57,214 nucleotides of DNA from the NCBI GenBank assembly GCA_012837865.1, contig DUQJ01000157.1, positions 1-57,214 on the forward strand, written 5' to 3'. Both the position numbers and the translations under genes were made by a program. The notes below the pieces were generated by a model, which was not told the DNA's origin, made no database searches, and saw only the letters and a program-made list of their open reading frames with translations. This document shows positions 1-9,215 of this stretch, piece after piece. The DNA is from Clostridiales bacterium (lineage in GTDB: Bacteria > Bacillota > Clostridia > Lachnospirales > Lachnospiraceae). Within the stretch, counting starts at the first letter, position 1. The number at the start of each line of letters is the position of its first letter.

Positions 1-196
1 GCTCTTAATGTAGCGAACTTTTATATATTATCATGCCCACCTTTACTTGTCAACATCTTTTTAAACTTTTTTATCTCTTTGTTTAAATTCTGTTTTTACG
101 GCGGATATTTATCATACTATGATACTAATAAATTGTCAAGGCAAGTCTTACATATATTCATTCCTTTTTTCAAAAGTTTCCTTTGTATTAAAATCT

Positions 197-895
197 TCAC
201 ATCATAGTACTTATTATAATATCAAATATAAAATTTGTATCGTATATAAAACTAAGTATTTTGCTACTCTTTATTGAGTCTAGTGCCATCTTGCCAAGTT
301 CTGTACTACTAGATGCTGTTATCACTATAAATAAAATCCAAACAATTATTACTCCCTGCACAAGACCGACTAGCAATCCCCCTGATTGATTTAAAGCATT
401 TATTATTGGTAATTTACTAATGACATTTAATGCAAGACTAAGAACTCTCAACATTATAAACACAGTCATAAATGTTATTAAAAAAGCTATTGCCTTTATT
501 ACCACCTTGGCCATATATCCGTATACATTTTGCTTGAATTGATTTGTTATTTTCTCTGTTTGTTTTTCTACCAATTCATTTTCCTTTATTGACTTACGCA
601 ATGATTCTGGTATAGGTAACTTATTAATATATTCATCTTGATCTTTTGCCTCGTTTTTATCCTTCTCTTCAAATGATTTTTCAACTCCATTAATAACTTT
701 TTCATAAACTTTATCATTATTTAATAGCACCTTGTCAATCTTTGGACTAATCCACATCGTCAAAGCAATTGCTATAACCATTGAAAGCATTGAAAACAAA
801 ATCTTGACCAATCCTAATCTTCTTCCTATATAAGCATTAATAATAATAATAGCTAAAACTATTAGCAAAACAATATTCATAATTAACCTCCACAT
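197..895 (-). CDS. CvpA family membrane protein
   Basis: Four hydrophobic segments, CvpA-like layout (NIVLLIVLAIIIINAYIGRRLGLVKILFSM...); ATGA overlap with upstream gene. Confidence 0.8.
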   Translation of the reverse strand: MWRLIMNIVLLIVLAIIIINAYIGRRLGLVKILFSMLSMVIAIALTMWISPKIDKVLLNNDKVYEKVINGVEKSFEEKDKNEAKDQDEYINKLPIPESLRKSIKENELVEKQTEKITNQFKQNVYGYMAKVVIKAIAFLITFMTVFIMLRVLSLALNVISKLPIINALNQSGGLLVGLVQGVIIVWILFIVITASSSTELGKMALDSIKSSKILSFIYDTNFIFDIIISTMM

Positions 896-2067
896 TATTT
901 AGATAATTTGATTTTTCTAATTTTTAAATCATTTATTATAAAGTATTTATCTTCTTTCGATGGAAACAACTTGAAGATCTCATCCTCGAACTTATAAGAA
1001 AATTTCTTTTTCCCTTTCATATCTATTATTGTCAAAGATGTTGCATCGTATATTACAATCCCTTTATCATCAAGCACAACATCTTCATAATCATAGTCTA
1101 TAGGGATTTCTAAAATCTGCGTTCCTTCTATATCAAACATCACCAATGCATACTTGCCATCATTACTACTTTTATCTATTACAAGCCCTATGTAGTTTCC
1201 ATTATGTACAATACTTTTAATAATGTATTCTGATTCATATCTTGATATTTCCTCTGGTGTTTTAATTATAGAATATAAAATAAATCCTTTATCCGTAAAT
1301 GCACATAAAGTATCATTATTCAAAAATGTTATCTTTGGTATTATTAAATCTTTAAAGTCTATCCCTCCAACAAAAAGGTTTGGATAATTTTTTCCTGTAT
1401 CACTATAATTGTAAAAAGATAATTTAGTTTCCACTATACCTGTTTTAACCGAAATAAAACTCGTAGATAATTTTGTAGCATTCTCTGATAGAGCTATATC
1501 AAGCGAATAACCATATTTACTATTATCAATATCTTTTCTAACTAATTCTTCCCCATTTAAATCATATAACCTAATGTAATTTGTGGCCCCTTCTTCCATA
1601 AGTGCCGCTACAACCCCTTGACTAGCAACTTCTATGTCGCTTATATCAAATAATGTTTTTATTATATGTGTTTCACCTTTTTTGTTTATTATATGAATTT
1701 CCTTACTGCCTCTATTAGCTATTGCAAAGTAATTCCCACATTGGGATACGATTGCATCTTGAACTTCAAATGGTAAATTCCATAATAATTTTCCATCTGC
1801 TCCTATTGCAACTGCTCCATCTTTGGTATACCTAACAAGCCCGTCTAAATAATCTACATATTTAACATTTACCTCATGAATATAGTCTAAGCTAAACAGC
1901 TCCTCTAAACCACTATAAGGCTTGCTATTGACAAGATTATTATAATAGAGTACAGAAGAAGCCACAATTAATAAAAATATTGTAACAATAATTTTTTTTA
2001 TTCTTTTTTTTCGTTTTTTTAATTGTCCTATTTCTCTTATTGATGATACCTTGTTTTTATCAGACAT
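895..2067 (-). CDS. Membrane-anchored beta-propeller-like protein (DUF5711-like)
   Basis: Basic N-terminus plus one TM helix, then repeated beta-rich blades. Confidence 0.65.
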   Translation of the reverse strand: MSDKNKVSSIREIGQLKKRKKRIKKIIVTIFLLIVASSVLYYNNLVNSKPYSGLEELFSLDYIHEVNVKYVDYLDGLVRYTKDGAVAIGADGKLLWNLPFEVQDAIVSQCGNYFAIANRGSKEIHIINKKGETHIIKTLFDISDIEVASQGVVAALMEEGATNYIRLYDLNGEELVRKDIDNSKYGYSLDIALSENATKLSTSFISVKTGIVETKLSFYNYSDTGKNYPNLFVGGIDFKDLIIPKITFLNNDTLCAFTDKGFILYSIIKTPEEISRYESEYIIKSIVHNGNYIGLVIDKSSNDGKYALVMFDIEGTQILEIPIDYDYEDVVLDDKGIVIYDATSLTIIDMKGKKKFSYKFEDEIFKLFPSKEDKYFIINDLKIRKIKLSK

Positions 2068-2137
2068 TGTTTTCTCCTAAAATATTCTTATTGCTTATTA
2101 TACAACATTTAAATTGTTTTAACTATATAATTTTAAA

Positions 2138-2166
2138 AACCGACTGAAGCTTGGCTTCAATCGGTT
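2138..2166 (-). terminator. Rho-independent terminator of the LysM gene
   Basis: aaccga-ctgaagc-ttg-gcttcaa-tcggtt inverted repeat; T-rich 3' side on minus strand. Confidence 0.75.
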
Positions 2167-2171
2167 AATGA

Positions 2172-3350
2172 TTACGGCAATATTAATATTTGACCTTCTA
2201 TGATTAAATCTTCATTTTCTATATTGTTAATTTCACGTATCTTGGATATGTAATTATAAGAATCATATAATTTATAACTTATACTTGCCAATGTTTCACC
2301 CATTTCCACTTTATAAGTTTTTGTTTCCGTTTTATCTTTTTTAACATCCGGCTCTTTCTCTTCTTTTTTTATATCCTTCTTCTTATCTTTCTTTACAGGG
2401 ATTTCTTCCTTCTTTTCATTATCTACTTCTTTTTTATTTTCTTTTTCAATTTTAGCTGAAATTACTTCAACTGGCAATTTATCATTGTTTAATGTTTCAC
2501 CCATATTAATAACAGGTATGTTTTTACCAATATCAAAATCATTAATATTCTTAGAAATAGAATCCAGCGTTTGCTCTATTCGTCTCATTTTCTCAAAATT
2601 ATTTAGCAAAGCCCCGCCTATCATTAAAACCACTAAAGCCATAACAGTAGTGGCAATATACATAAATCCTGAAGCCTCCCTAGAGTTATCACTTTTTTTC
2701 TCCTGCATTATGGCTCTTATTTCTCTTGTAACCTTATCATCCGTTTTGGATTCCTCACTAACACCCTTTTTCAAATGCATTATGTATAATTGCATTTCTT
2801 CATTCTTTATATAATATATGTAATACCCTTTTTGATCGACTAATTGATTTCTTTCAAATATACTAAAACACCCAAAATCATCTGTACTATCTAAGGTTAA
2901 GAGGACTTTATCTTGTCCTGCAAAATTATCTATATGTAACTTCCTTATTTTATCATCGCTTTCTAATTGATAGGTATCACCTCCTACAAACCAGCCCACT
3001 ATTTCTTGTCCTGAAAAATGCGTTTTGATATCTTCATATATATTCGTCCATATATCATTTGTGAATCCTTCATTTAATAGGTCTATATCTTCTACCTTTA
3101 CTGCCCCTTGAATAAATATATTGTTACACTTATCATCGCCCACACAAGTTCCAAGCAAAACTGCTATTTGAAATTCTTCCTTATTTTCTTTTGCTAAAGT
3201 TCTTAGAAATGACATAGCATAATCTTCTATGAATATTCTTTTTGTATTATTTACTTTACCAACTTGACGAATGTTTTTCGGCATCTTAAATGGCATTTGG
3301 ACACTTCCATTACTTGATTTCTCATTATTGTTATATACTGTTTCAATCAT
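2172..3350 (-). CDS. LysM-domain protein with N-terminal MPN/JAB-like domain and one TM helix
   Basis: C-terminal LysM (TYKVEMGETLASISYKLYDSYNYISKIREINNIENEDLIIEGQILILP), central TM helix, N-terminal domain resembling a degenerate JAB/MPN fold. Confidence 0.75.
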   Translation of the reverse strand: MIETVYNNNEKSSNGSVQMPFKMPKNIRQVGKVNNTKRIFIEDYAMSFLRTLAKENKEEFQIAVLLGTCVGDDKCNNIFIQGAVKVEDIDLLNEGFTNDIWTNIYEDIKTHFSGQEIVGWFVGGDTYQLESDDKIRKLHIDNFAGQDKVLLTLDSTDDFGCFSIFERNQLVDQKGYYIYYIKNEEMQLYIMHLKKGVSEESKTDDKVTREIRAIMQEKKSDNSREASGFMYIATTVMALVVLMIGGALLNNFEKMRRIEQTLDSISKNINDFDIGKNIPVINMGETLNNDKLPVEVISAKIEKENKKEVDNEKKEEIPVKKDKKKDIKKEEKEPDVKKDKTETKTYKVEMGETLASISYKLYDSYNYISKIREINNIENEDLIIEGQILILP

Positions 3351-3657
3351 TTCACCATCTCCTATTTATTTCTTTAATTTATTACAAGCTCAACTCGTCC
3401 CAATTGTCGTCAATATGATTCTAACATATTTGCGATAGGTTTTTTGTTAAAATTTGTCTTTGCAAAGCTTGGTTTTCTTATAAGTTGTTTTGCTTTTTCT
3501 TTATAAAAAGATATAATTATCTCCTTTTCTACAAATATTATATCTATTTAGATCTTGGCTTGTCTTTTCTTTTCTTTATACTAATAAGTTTCTGGTTATT
3601 TAATTATATTCTGGCAATACTTGATGTATGAAAACTTATTTAGTTAATGGAGGGCTT

Positions 3658-4278
3658 ATGAAATTAAATTCGAAAGATCAAAACAATATTTCTTATTTTA
3701 ATTCTTCAGATAAAAATACTACCTTTGAATTAGGTAATAGAATTTACAAATTGCTTAGTAAATATATACTATCCGGTAAAACAATAGTTTTTTTATGCAT
3801 CGGAACAGATAGAGCCACTGGAGATTCTCTAGGTCCCTTAATCGGATATAAACTTTCCAAATACAAACATCACGACTATCTTGTATATGGAACTTTAGAA
3901 CAGCCTGTACATGCAAAAAACCTTGATGAAACTATAGAAATAATCAAATCACTACATGACAACTCTGTTATAATTGCAATAGATGCTTCTTTAGGTCGTT
4001 CAACACATGTCGGTTATATCACATTAGGGGAAGGCTCTCTTAAGCCGGGTGCTGGAGTCAATAAAGAATTGCCCGCTGTTGGAGATATATTTATAACAGG
4101 AATTGTTAACTTTTCTGGTGTATTAGATCATATGCTACTTCAAACAACAAGACTCAATGTAGTAATGTCACTAGCAGATCAGATTTTTCTTGCAATTAAT
4201 TATTGTACTTATAAAATAAAACTAAATAATCATACATCGGCTTATAGCAATATCAGCGCATTATCAGAAACTTATTAA
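3658..4278 (+). CDS. yyaC: Spore protease YyaC family protein
   Basis: FLCIGTDRATGDSLGPLIGYKL...IAIDASLGRSTHVGYITLGEGSLKPGAGVNKELPAVGDIFITGIVN; start set at 3658 because ggaggg RBS lies between the upstream ATG (3628) and this ATG. Confidence 0.85.
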   Translation: MKLNSKDQNNISYFNSSDKNTTFELGNRIYKLLSKYILSGKTIVFLCIGTDRATGDSLGPLIGYKLSKYKHHDYLVYGTLEQPVHAKNLDETIEIIKSLHDNSVIIAIDASLGRSTHVGYITLGEGSLKPGAGVNKELPAVGDIFITGIVNFSGVLDHMLLQTTRLNVVMSLADQIFLAINYCTYKIKLNNHTSAYSNISALSETY

Positions 4279-4280
4279 AA

Positions 4281-4325
4281 AACCAGCCCTTACTATCTAT
4301 AATTTAAAATAGTAATAGGCTGGTT
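4281..4325. terminator. Bidirectional terminator between yyaC and convergent gene
   Basis: aaccagcc...ggctggtt plus inner tactat/atagta, T/A-rich flanks. Confidence 0.75.
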
Positions 4326-4339
4326 ATATTTTTGTATCC

Positions 4340-5482
4340 TTATTCTTCTTTTGTCTCTTGATTTGCCGTTACTTCTTGATTTCTAATTGCTTCTTGATTT
4401 TTATATAAATTAATTGCCTCCGAGATATTTATTGTTGGATTTTCTTTCATAATTAATATTATTCCATCAAGCTTATCTACATTTAGCAAATCATTTCCCA
4501 TATATGGTTCATAATTCTTTGCAATGTTAACTGTGAGATTTTTTATTCTATCTTCAACGCTTCTTAGTTCTTCATATTTTTCTTTATATTCATCATTTAG
4601 TAGCTGTAGCTTTTCACTATAGAAATTGTTTATATCTACAGCAATTACTTTGCTTGTATTATTAGTAAATTCAATAATAGCATCTTTTTTATCTTTATTT
4701 AGTGCCATCTCATCTTTTTCAATTTCACCAATTTCCTTATCAAACTTTTCAAGACCATAAGGGCTATCATCTTTATCTTTAACTATTTTTTTCTTTATCA
4801 TTCTAATTATTTTTTTATTTGATTTGATATCATTTCGTAACCCTTTTATTTTATCTATTGCTTCTGGATGCTTTTCCTTAACAAAATGTTGCAAAAGAAG
4901 ATATATAAATGTAAAAAATCCAGCATCTATAAAATATATTGTTATTAGAGCTTTTATACCACCGTCCTTATATAAAAAATAATATACTGCAGATGGTATT
5001 AATAATAGTGCTATGATAAATGTGGATATTATAATGAGTATATCAACTATTTCCTTAGGTTTATATACTGCATAAAACAATCTGGTGTTAACCAATCTTG
5101 GTACTTTGTCTTGTTTTAGAACTCTTTTTATTTCTTTATTTATCTGTCTATTTTCTTCTATTAATAAAGATGTCTCATCCGCAATTCGATTATTAACTTT
5201 CTTGCTCTTGTTTTTCTGACGTTTATCTTTAATTTTTTTCTTTTTTTCTTTTAGGGCACTAAGTTGAGAGTCATATGCTTCTTCAACTTCTTTTTTTCTT
5301 TTCTTTGTTGTTAAAGTAATTTCATCTTCAATACTTTTCTCGAGAATTTGAAGCTCTTTTTGTAAATGGTTTTCATCTGCTTTAAGTGTTTCCACTCTTG
5401 ATTTAGCATCATTTAACATGATAACTTCTTGCTTAATACTTTCAATTGCTTCTATTCCTGATGATAAAATGTTATTTTCCAT
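4340..5482 (-). CDS. Coiled-coil membrane protein of unknown function
   Basis: Long Lys/Glu-rich heptad segments flanking two TM helices. Confidence 0.6.
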   Translation of the reverse strand: MENNILSSGIEAIESIKQEVIMLNDAKSRVETLKADENHLQKELQILEKSIEDEITLTTKKRKKEVEEAYDSQLSALKEKKKKIKDKRQKNKSKKVNNRIADETSLLIEENRQINKEIKRVLKQDKVPRLVNTRLFYAVYKPKEIVDILIIISTFIIALLLIPSAVYYFLYKDGGIKALITIYFIDAGFFTFIYLLLQHFVKEKHPEAIDKIKGLRNDIKSNKKIIRMIKKKIVKDKDDSPYGLEKFDKEIGEIEKDEMALNKDKKDAIIEFTNNTSKVIAVDINNFYSEKLQLLNDEYKEKYEELRSVEDRIKNLTVNIAKNYEPYMGNDLLNVDKLDGIILIMKENPTINISEAINLYKNQEAIRNQEVTANQETKEE

Positions 5483-5509
5483 ATCACTCCTCCTTCGTAT
5501 TACCCCTTG

Positions 5510-6106
5510 CTATAATTCTACTCTATGTTCAAAGGCTCTTAATAAAGTTACTTCGTCAACGAATTCTAAATCACCACCAACCGGAATTCCGCTTGCAATT
5601 CTGGTTACCTTTATTCCTGCTGGCTTTATTAGTTTGCTTATATACATAGCAGTCGCTTCACCTTCCAAGCTTGAATTAGTGGCAATTATTACCTCATCTA
5701 CATCTTTTTGAAGCCTTATCATTAACTCTTTTAATTTAATATCCGTTGGCCCTATTCCTAGCATTGGCGATATAGCACCATGCAAAACATGATAAAGACC
5801 TTTATATTTTTCGGTTTTTTCATATGCTGCAAGATCCCTAGTATTTTCTACAACCATTATTAATTTTTTATTTCTTTCTTGCGATGAACATATTGGACAA
5901 AGTTCCTTGTCCGTTAACGTCATACATTCTTTGCAATATTTTACATTTTGTTTAGCATTCTCTATGGCCTGTGACAAACTAGAAACATGATCGACAGGCA
6001 TATTAATTATATGAAATGCTAGGCGTTGCGCAGTCTTATTACCTATTCCAGGTAGCCTAGATAACTCCTCTATTAATTTACTAATATGACTACTATAATA
6101 ATCCAT
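5510..6106 (-). CDS. recR: Recombination protein RecR
   Basis: [23 protein letters not shown], CxxC zinc finger ([17 protein letters not shown]), TOPRIM. Confidence 0.97.
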   Translation of the reverse strand: MDYYSSHISKLIEELSRLPGIGNKTAQRLAFHIINMPVDHVSSLSQAIENAKQNVKYCKECMTLTDKELCPICSSQERNKKLIMVVENTRDLAAYEKTEKYKGLYHVLHGAISPMLGIGPTDIKLKELMIRLQKDVDEVIIATNSSLEGEATAMYISKLIKPAGIKVTRIASGIPVGGDLEFVDEVTLLRAFEHRVEL

Positions 6107-6459
6107 TAGAAAGGTAACCCTCCAAGTCCACCTAAGCCTGATGTAATCTCATTCATTACCTCAGATGTTTCTTCTTCCATTGTTCGTAAAGCTTCATTTG
6201 TCGCAGCAATTATTAAGTCCTCAAGCATTTCAATATCCTCTGGATCTACTACATCAGGAGACAATTTAACCGATGTAATTTCTTTTTTGCCTGATACTTT
6301 AACTACAACAGCACCTCCACCCGCGCTAGCTTCCCATTCTTTAGTTTCCATTTCTTTTGTCTTATCTTCCATTTGTTTTTGCATGCGTTGAGCTTGTTTC
6401 ATTAAATTATTCATATTACCTGGTATACCGCCTCCAGAAAATCCACCACGTCTTGCCAT
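6106..6459 (-). CDS. YbaB/EbfC family nucleoid-associated protein
   Basis: [18 protein letters not shown]...[31 protein letters not shown]; start at MARRGG after ggag RBS. Confidence 0.95.
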   Translation of the reverse strand: MARRGGFSGGGIPGNMNNLMKQAQRMQKQMEDKTKEMETKEWEASAGGGAVVVKVSGKKEITSVKLSPDVVDPEDIEMLEDLIIAATNEALRTMEEETSEVMNEITSGLGGLGGLPF

Positions 6460-6552
6460 TTTATTAACTCCTTTCAAACACAAATTAATATTTTTTTCTT
6501 TTTATTTCTATTTAAGCACATTTAAATAGTCATTACTATATTTATAACTTTT

Positions 6553-8127
6553 TTAATCAATATATTCTATAGGCACATTTACAACTTGTTCTATATCTGG
6601 GTAATCGTCTTTCTCATTGTTTTTAATATCAATAAACTTTGTTGTAATTTCTATCGATTTATTGATTTGTTTTGTTATAACACTCTTTATAATTTCAACA
6701 TGTTCTTTAGTTTTTACAACTCCATAATCGAAGTCAGTTTTGCTTATAATTAATAATTTATTTTTATCAATAATACTTATTTTTGCATGATGTAAGGCAA
6801 TTCCTAAAGGTGGATCGATTTTTCCAACTTCCAACTTTATCCTACCCCAGTGCTTAACAACCTCTTTTAAATCATCTGGTATCGCTTCAAGCAGGATTTT
6901 CTTTTTTTTTTCTTTTAGTTCAGGTTCTATTTTCCTACTTTCATATGACTCATTTTTATTAGTCTGAAAATTTCCCTTTTCAAGTTTTTCTTCTAGTATT
7001 TGTATTCTATTAATTAACGATTCTAAATTGTTTTCCATTTCCGGTCTACATAACTTTATTAAACCCACTTCTAGTATAACTCTTTTTCTTGGCGCATATT
7101 TGATTTGCACTGAAATATCTGAAAATACTCTTATATATCTCATAACTATTTCTTTGTCGAATAGTTTTGAATCGTCTTTAATATATTGTAGGTCCTCTGA
7201 TGAAAATTCAAGCATCTCTTCTATATTATCCGATACCTGTGCTAATAATACATTTCTTAAATACCATATAAATTCGAGTGAGAATTGTACTAACTCTCTT
7301 CCATCACTTTCTACCTTATCAATTAGTTGTATGCACATATCCACATCTTGCTCTTTAATATGCCTTAATAAAGTAGAGAATATAGTTATATCTACTGTCC
7401 CTAATGTTTTTAAAACATTTTCATAAGTAAGCTTCTCATTTAAGTAATAGGATATGCATTTATCTAACAAACTTAAAGCATCTCTTAATGCTCCATCAGC
7501 CATTCTTGCAATGTATTTTAAGGCTTTATCATCAGCTATAATCCCTTCGTAACTTACCAATTCCATTAGTCTATTGTAAATAACTTCTACAGTTATTCTT
7601 TTAAAATCAAAACGTTGACATCTTGATAATACTGTAATTGGTATTTTATGAACTTCTGTTGTTGCTAATATAAATATTACATAAGGTGGTGGTTCTTCTA
7701 ATGTTTTTAATAAAGCATTAAAAGCACTTGTTGATAACATATGAACCTCATCAATAATATAAACTTTATATTTCCCCTCAGTAGGAGAATATTTAACTTC
7801 GTCAACAATCTTTCTTATACTATCAACACCATTATTTGATGCTGCATCTATTTCTATAACATTTAAGGAAGCATTGTTATTTAATTTATTGCACATTTCA
7901 CATTCATTACAGGGAGCACTCTCTTGCTCTCCTTTACAGTTAACAGCTTTAGCAAATATTTTAGCTACACTTGTTTTTCCCGTGCCTCTTGTGCCACAAA
8001 AAAGATATGCATGTCCAATTCTATTAGATTTAATTTGATTTTTTAAGGTTGTAATAATTGGTTCTTGACCTTTAACATCATCAAAATCATTTGGTCGAAA
8101 CTTACGATAAAGAGCAGTATATGACAT
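6553..8127 (-). CDS. dnaX: DNA polymerase III subunit gamma/tau
   Basis: MSYTALYRKFRPNDFDDVKGQEPI, Walker A GTRGTGKTS, zinc-binding Cys cluster, SRC motif LSRCQRFDFKRI. Confidence 0.97.
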   Translation of the reverse strand: MSYTALYRKFRPNDFDDVKGQEPIITTLKNQIKSNRIGHAYLFCGTRGTGKTSVAKIFAKAVNCKGEQESAPCNECEMCNKLNNNASLNVIEIDAASNNGVDSIRKIVDEVKYSPTEGKYKVYIIDEVHMLSTSAFNALLKTLEEPPPYVIFILATTEVHKIPITVLSRCQRFDFKRITVEVIYNRLMELVSYEGIIADDKALKYIARMADGALRDALSLLDKCISYYLNEKLTYENVLKTLGTVDITIFSTLLRHIKEQDVDMCIQLIDKVESDGRELVQFSLEFIWYLRNVLLAQVSDNIEEMLEFSSEDLQYIKDDSKLFDKEIVMRYIRVFSDISVQIKYAPRKRVILEVGLIKLCRPEMENNLESLINRIQILEEKLEKGNFQTNKNESYESRKIEPELKEKKKKILLEAIPDDLKEVVKHWGRIKLEVGKIDPPLGIALHHAKISIIDKNKLLIISKTDFDYGVVKTKEHVEIIKSVITKQINKSIEITTKFIDIKNNEKDDYPDIEQVVNVPIEYID

Positions 8128-8211
8128 ACATTTATTCCTTTCCTAAACCACTTAAACGATTAAACTTTATTATAACATTGGAGTAATTTAAAATCAATGA
8201 ACCCCTATATT

Positions 8212-8487
8212 TTAAAAAGCATCTTCTTCTATTACATGTATTTCTAAATAATCAAAATCTACTGCCTCAATATAAGAGTCCTGGCTGAATCTAGTCTTGT
8301 CAAATCTTTTAAACTCTTGTATATTAGCGTTTAACCAAATAGGTTTAGGTAAATCAAATTCTATAGAGATTTCTTCTATTGCTTTATACACTTTTTTAGT
8401 TCTTGATAAGTCATTATCACTTATTTCGATAACTATATCCTTAATTAATCTATTATCTGTAAAAAATTTACCCCATAATCGAAACAT
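8212..8487 (-). CDS. Conserved hypothetical protein, 91 aa
   Basis: Intact ORF with RBS-like cgaaagg upstream of ATG. Confidence 0.55.
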   Translation of the reverse strand: MFRLWGKFFTDNRLIKDIVIEISDNDLSRTKKVYKAIEEISIEFDLPKPIWLNANIQEFKRFDKTRFSQDSYIEAVDFDYLEIHVIEEDAF

Positions 8488-8630
8488 AATTATTTCCTTT
8501 CGTTCTTTACACTTATTGAAAGTTTATATATAATTATACACAGATATCTTGTATTAGGCAATAAAGTAATTAAGCATAATTTTATAGTAATATTTAAAAA
8601 CAACAAATAAAATTGTAAAGAGGTGAAGTT

Positions 8631-9146
8631 TTGGATATTGATGAACGAAGAAATAAAATTATAAATATATTGAATTCTTGCACTGATCCTATATCAGGAA
8701 ACCAACTATCTAAGTTGCTTGGTGTTAGCCGACAAATAATTGTTCAAGATATTGCTGTATTAAGAGCATCTAATCATGATATTGTTTCGACATCAAGGGG
8801 TTATATGATTCCTGTTTCTAATGAAAGATCGGTTAGAAGAACATTCCTTGTTAAACATAATAATGATGATATTAAAGAAGAGCTGCTTACCATTGTTGAT
8901 AATGGTGGTAAGATACTCGATGTTTTGGTTTCACACGAGATCTACGGCAAGATTACTACAGAATTACTAATTTCTAATAGAAATGATGTATATAATTTTG
9001 TAAACAAAGTAAATGAAAACAAAATAGTTCCTTTAAAAGAATTAACTGGTAGCATTCACTCTCATACAGTAGAAGCAGATTCAATTAAGATACTAGATAG
9101 AATAGAACGAGCTTTAAAAGATAAGAACTTCTTGATTATTCCATAG
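8631..9146 (+). CDS. niaR: Transcriptional repressor of niacin/NAD genes (NiaR/YrxA family; HTH + 3H domain)
   Basis: N-terminal HTH_11 (GNQLSKLLGVSRQIIVQDIAVLRA); C-terminal 3H domain; aggtg RBS and TTG start. Confidence 0.85.
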   Translation: MDIDERRNKIINILNSCTDPISGNQLSKLLGVSRQIIVQDIAVLRASNHDIVSTSRGYMIPVSNERSVRRTFLVKHNNDDIKEELLTIVDNGGKILDVLVSHEIYGKITTELLISNRNDVYNFVNKVNENKIVPLKELTGSIHSHTVEADSIKILDRIERALKDKNFLIIP

Positions 9147-9215
9147 AGTTATGCTAAATTATATTCTAACCTGACAATACAGGTGCATATACAATTGTAA
9201 AAGGAGAATTTACAT

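Noticed and set aside
1975-2025. Poly-T/poly-A tracts in the DUF5711-like gene as phase-variation contingency loci
   Set aside because: They encode the Lys/Arg-rich segment before a TM helix (positive-inside); parsimonious without phase variation, unlike the dnaX run at a domain boundary.
2485-2814. Plus-strand ORF antisense to the LysM gene; many similar antisense ORFs listed (e.g. 7028-7426, 16003-16497, 37939-38493, 31476-31931, 45007-45582)
   Set aside because: All lie opposite strongly supported genes, lack RBS and recognisable domains, and are expected from AT-rich codon usage.
3628-3657. Upstream ATG of yyaC as true start
   Set aside because: A ggaggg RBS sits between it and the ATG at 3658, so the later start is preferred.
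8128-8640. SRP RNA (ffs/scr) upstream of dnaX as in Bacillus
   Set aside because: Gap upstream of dnaX is only ~85 nt and no GGAA/SRP-Alu-like fold was seen.
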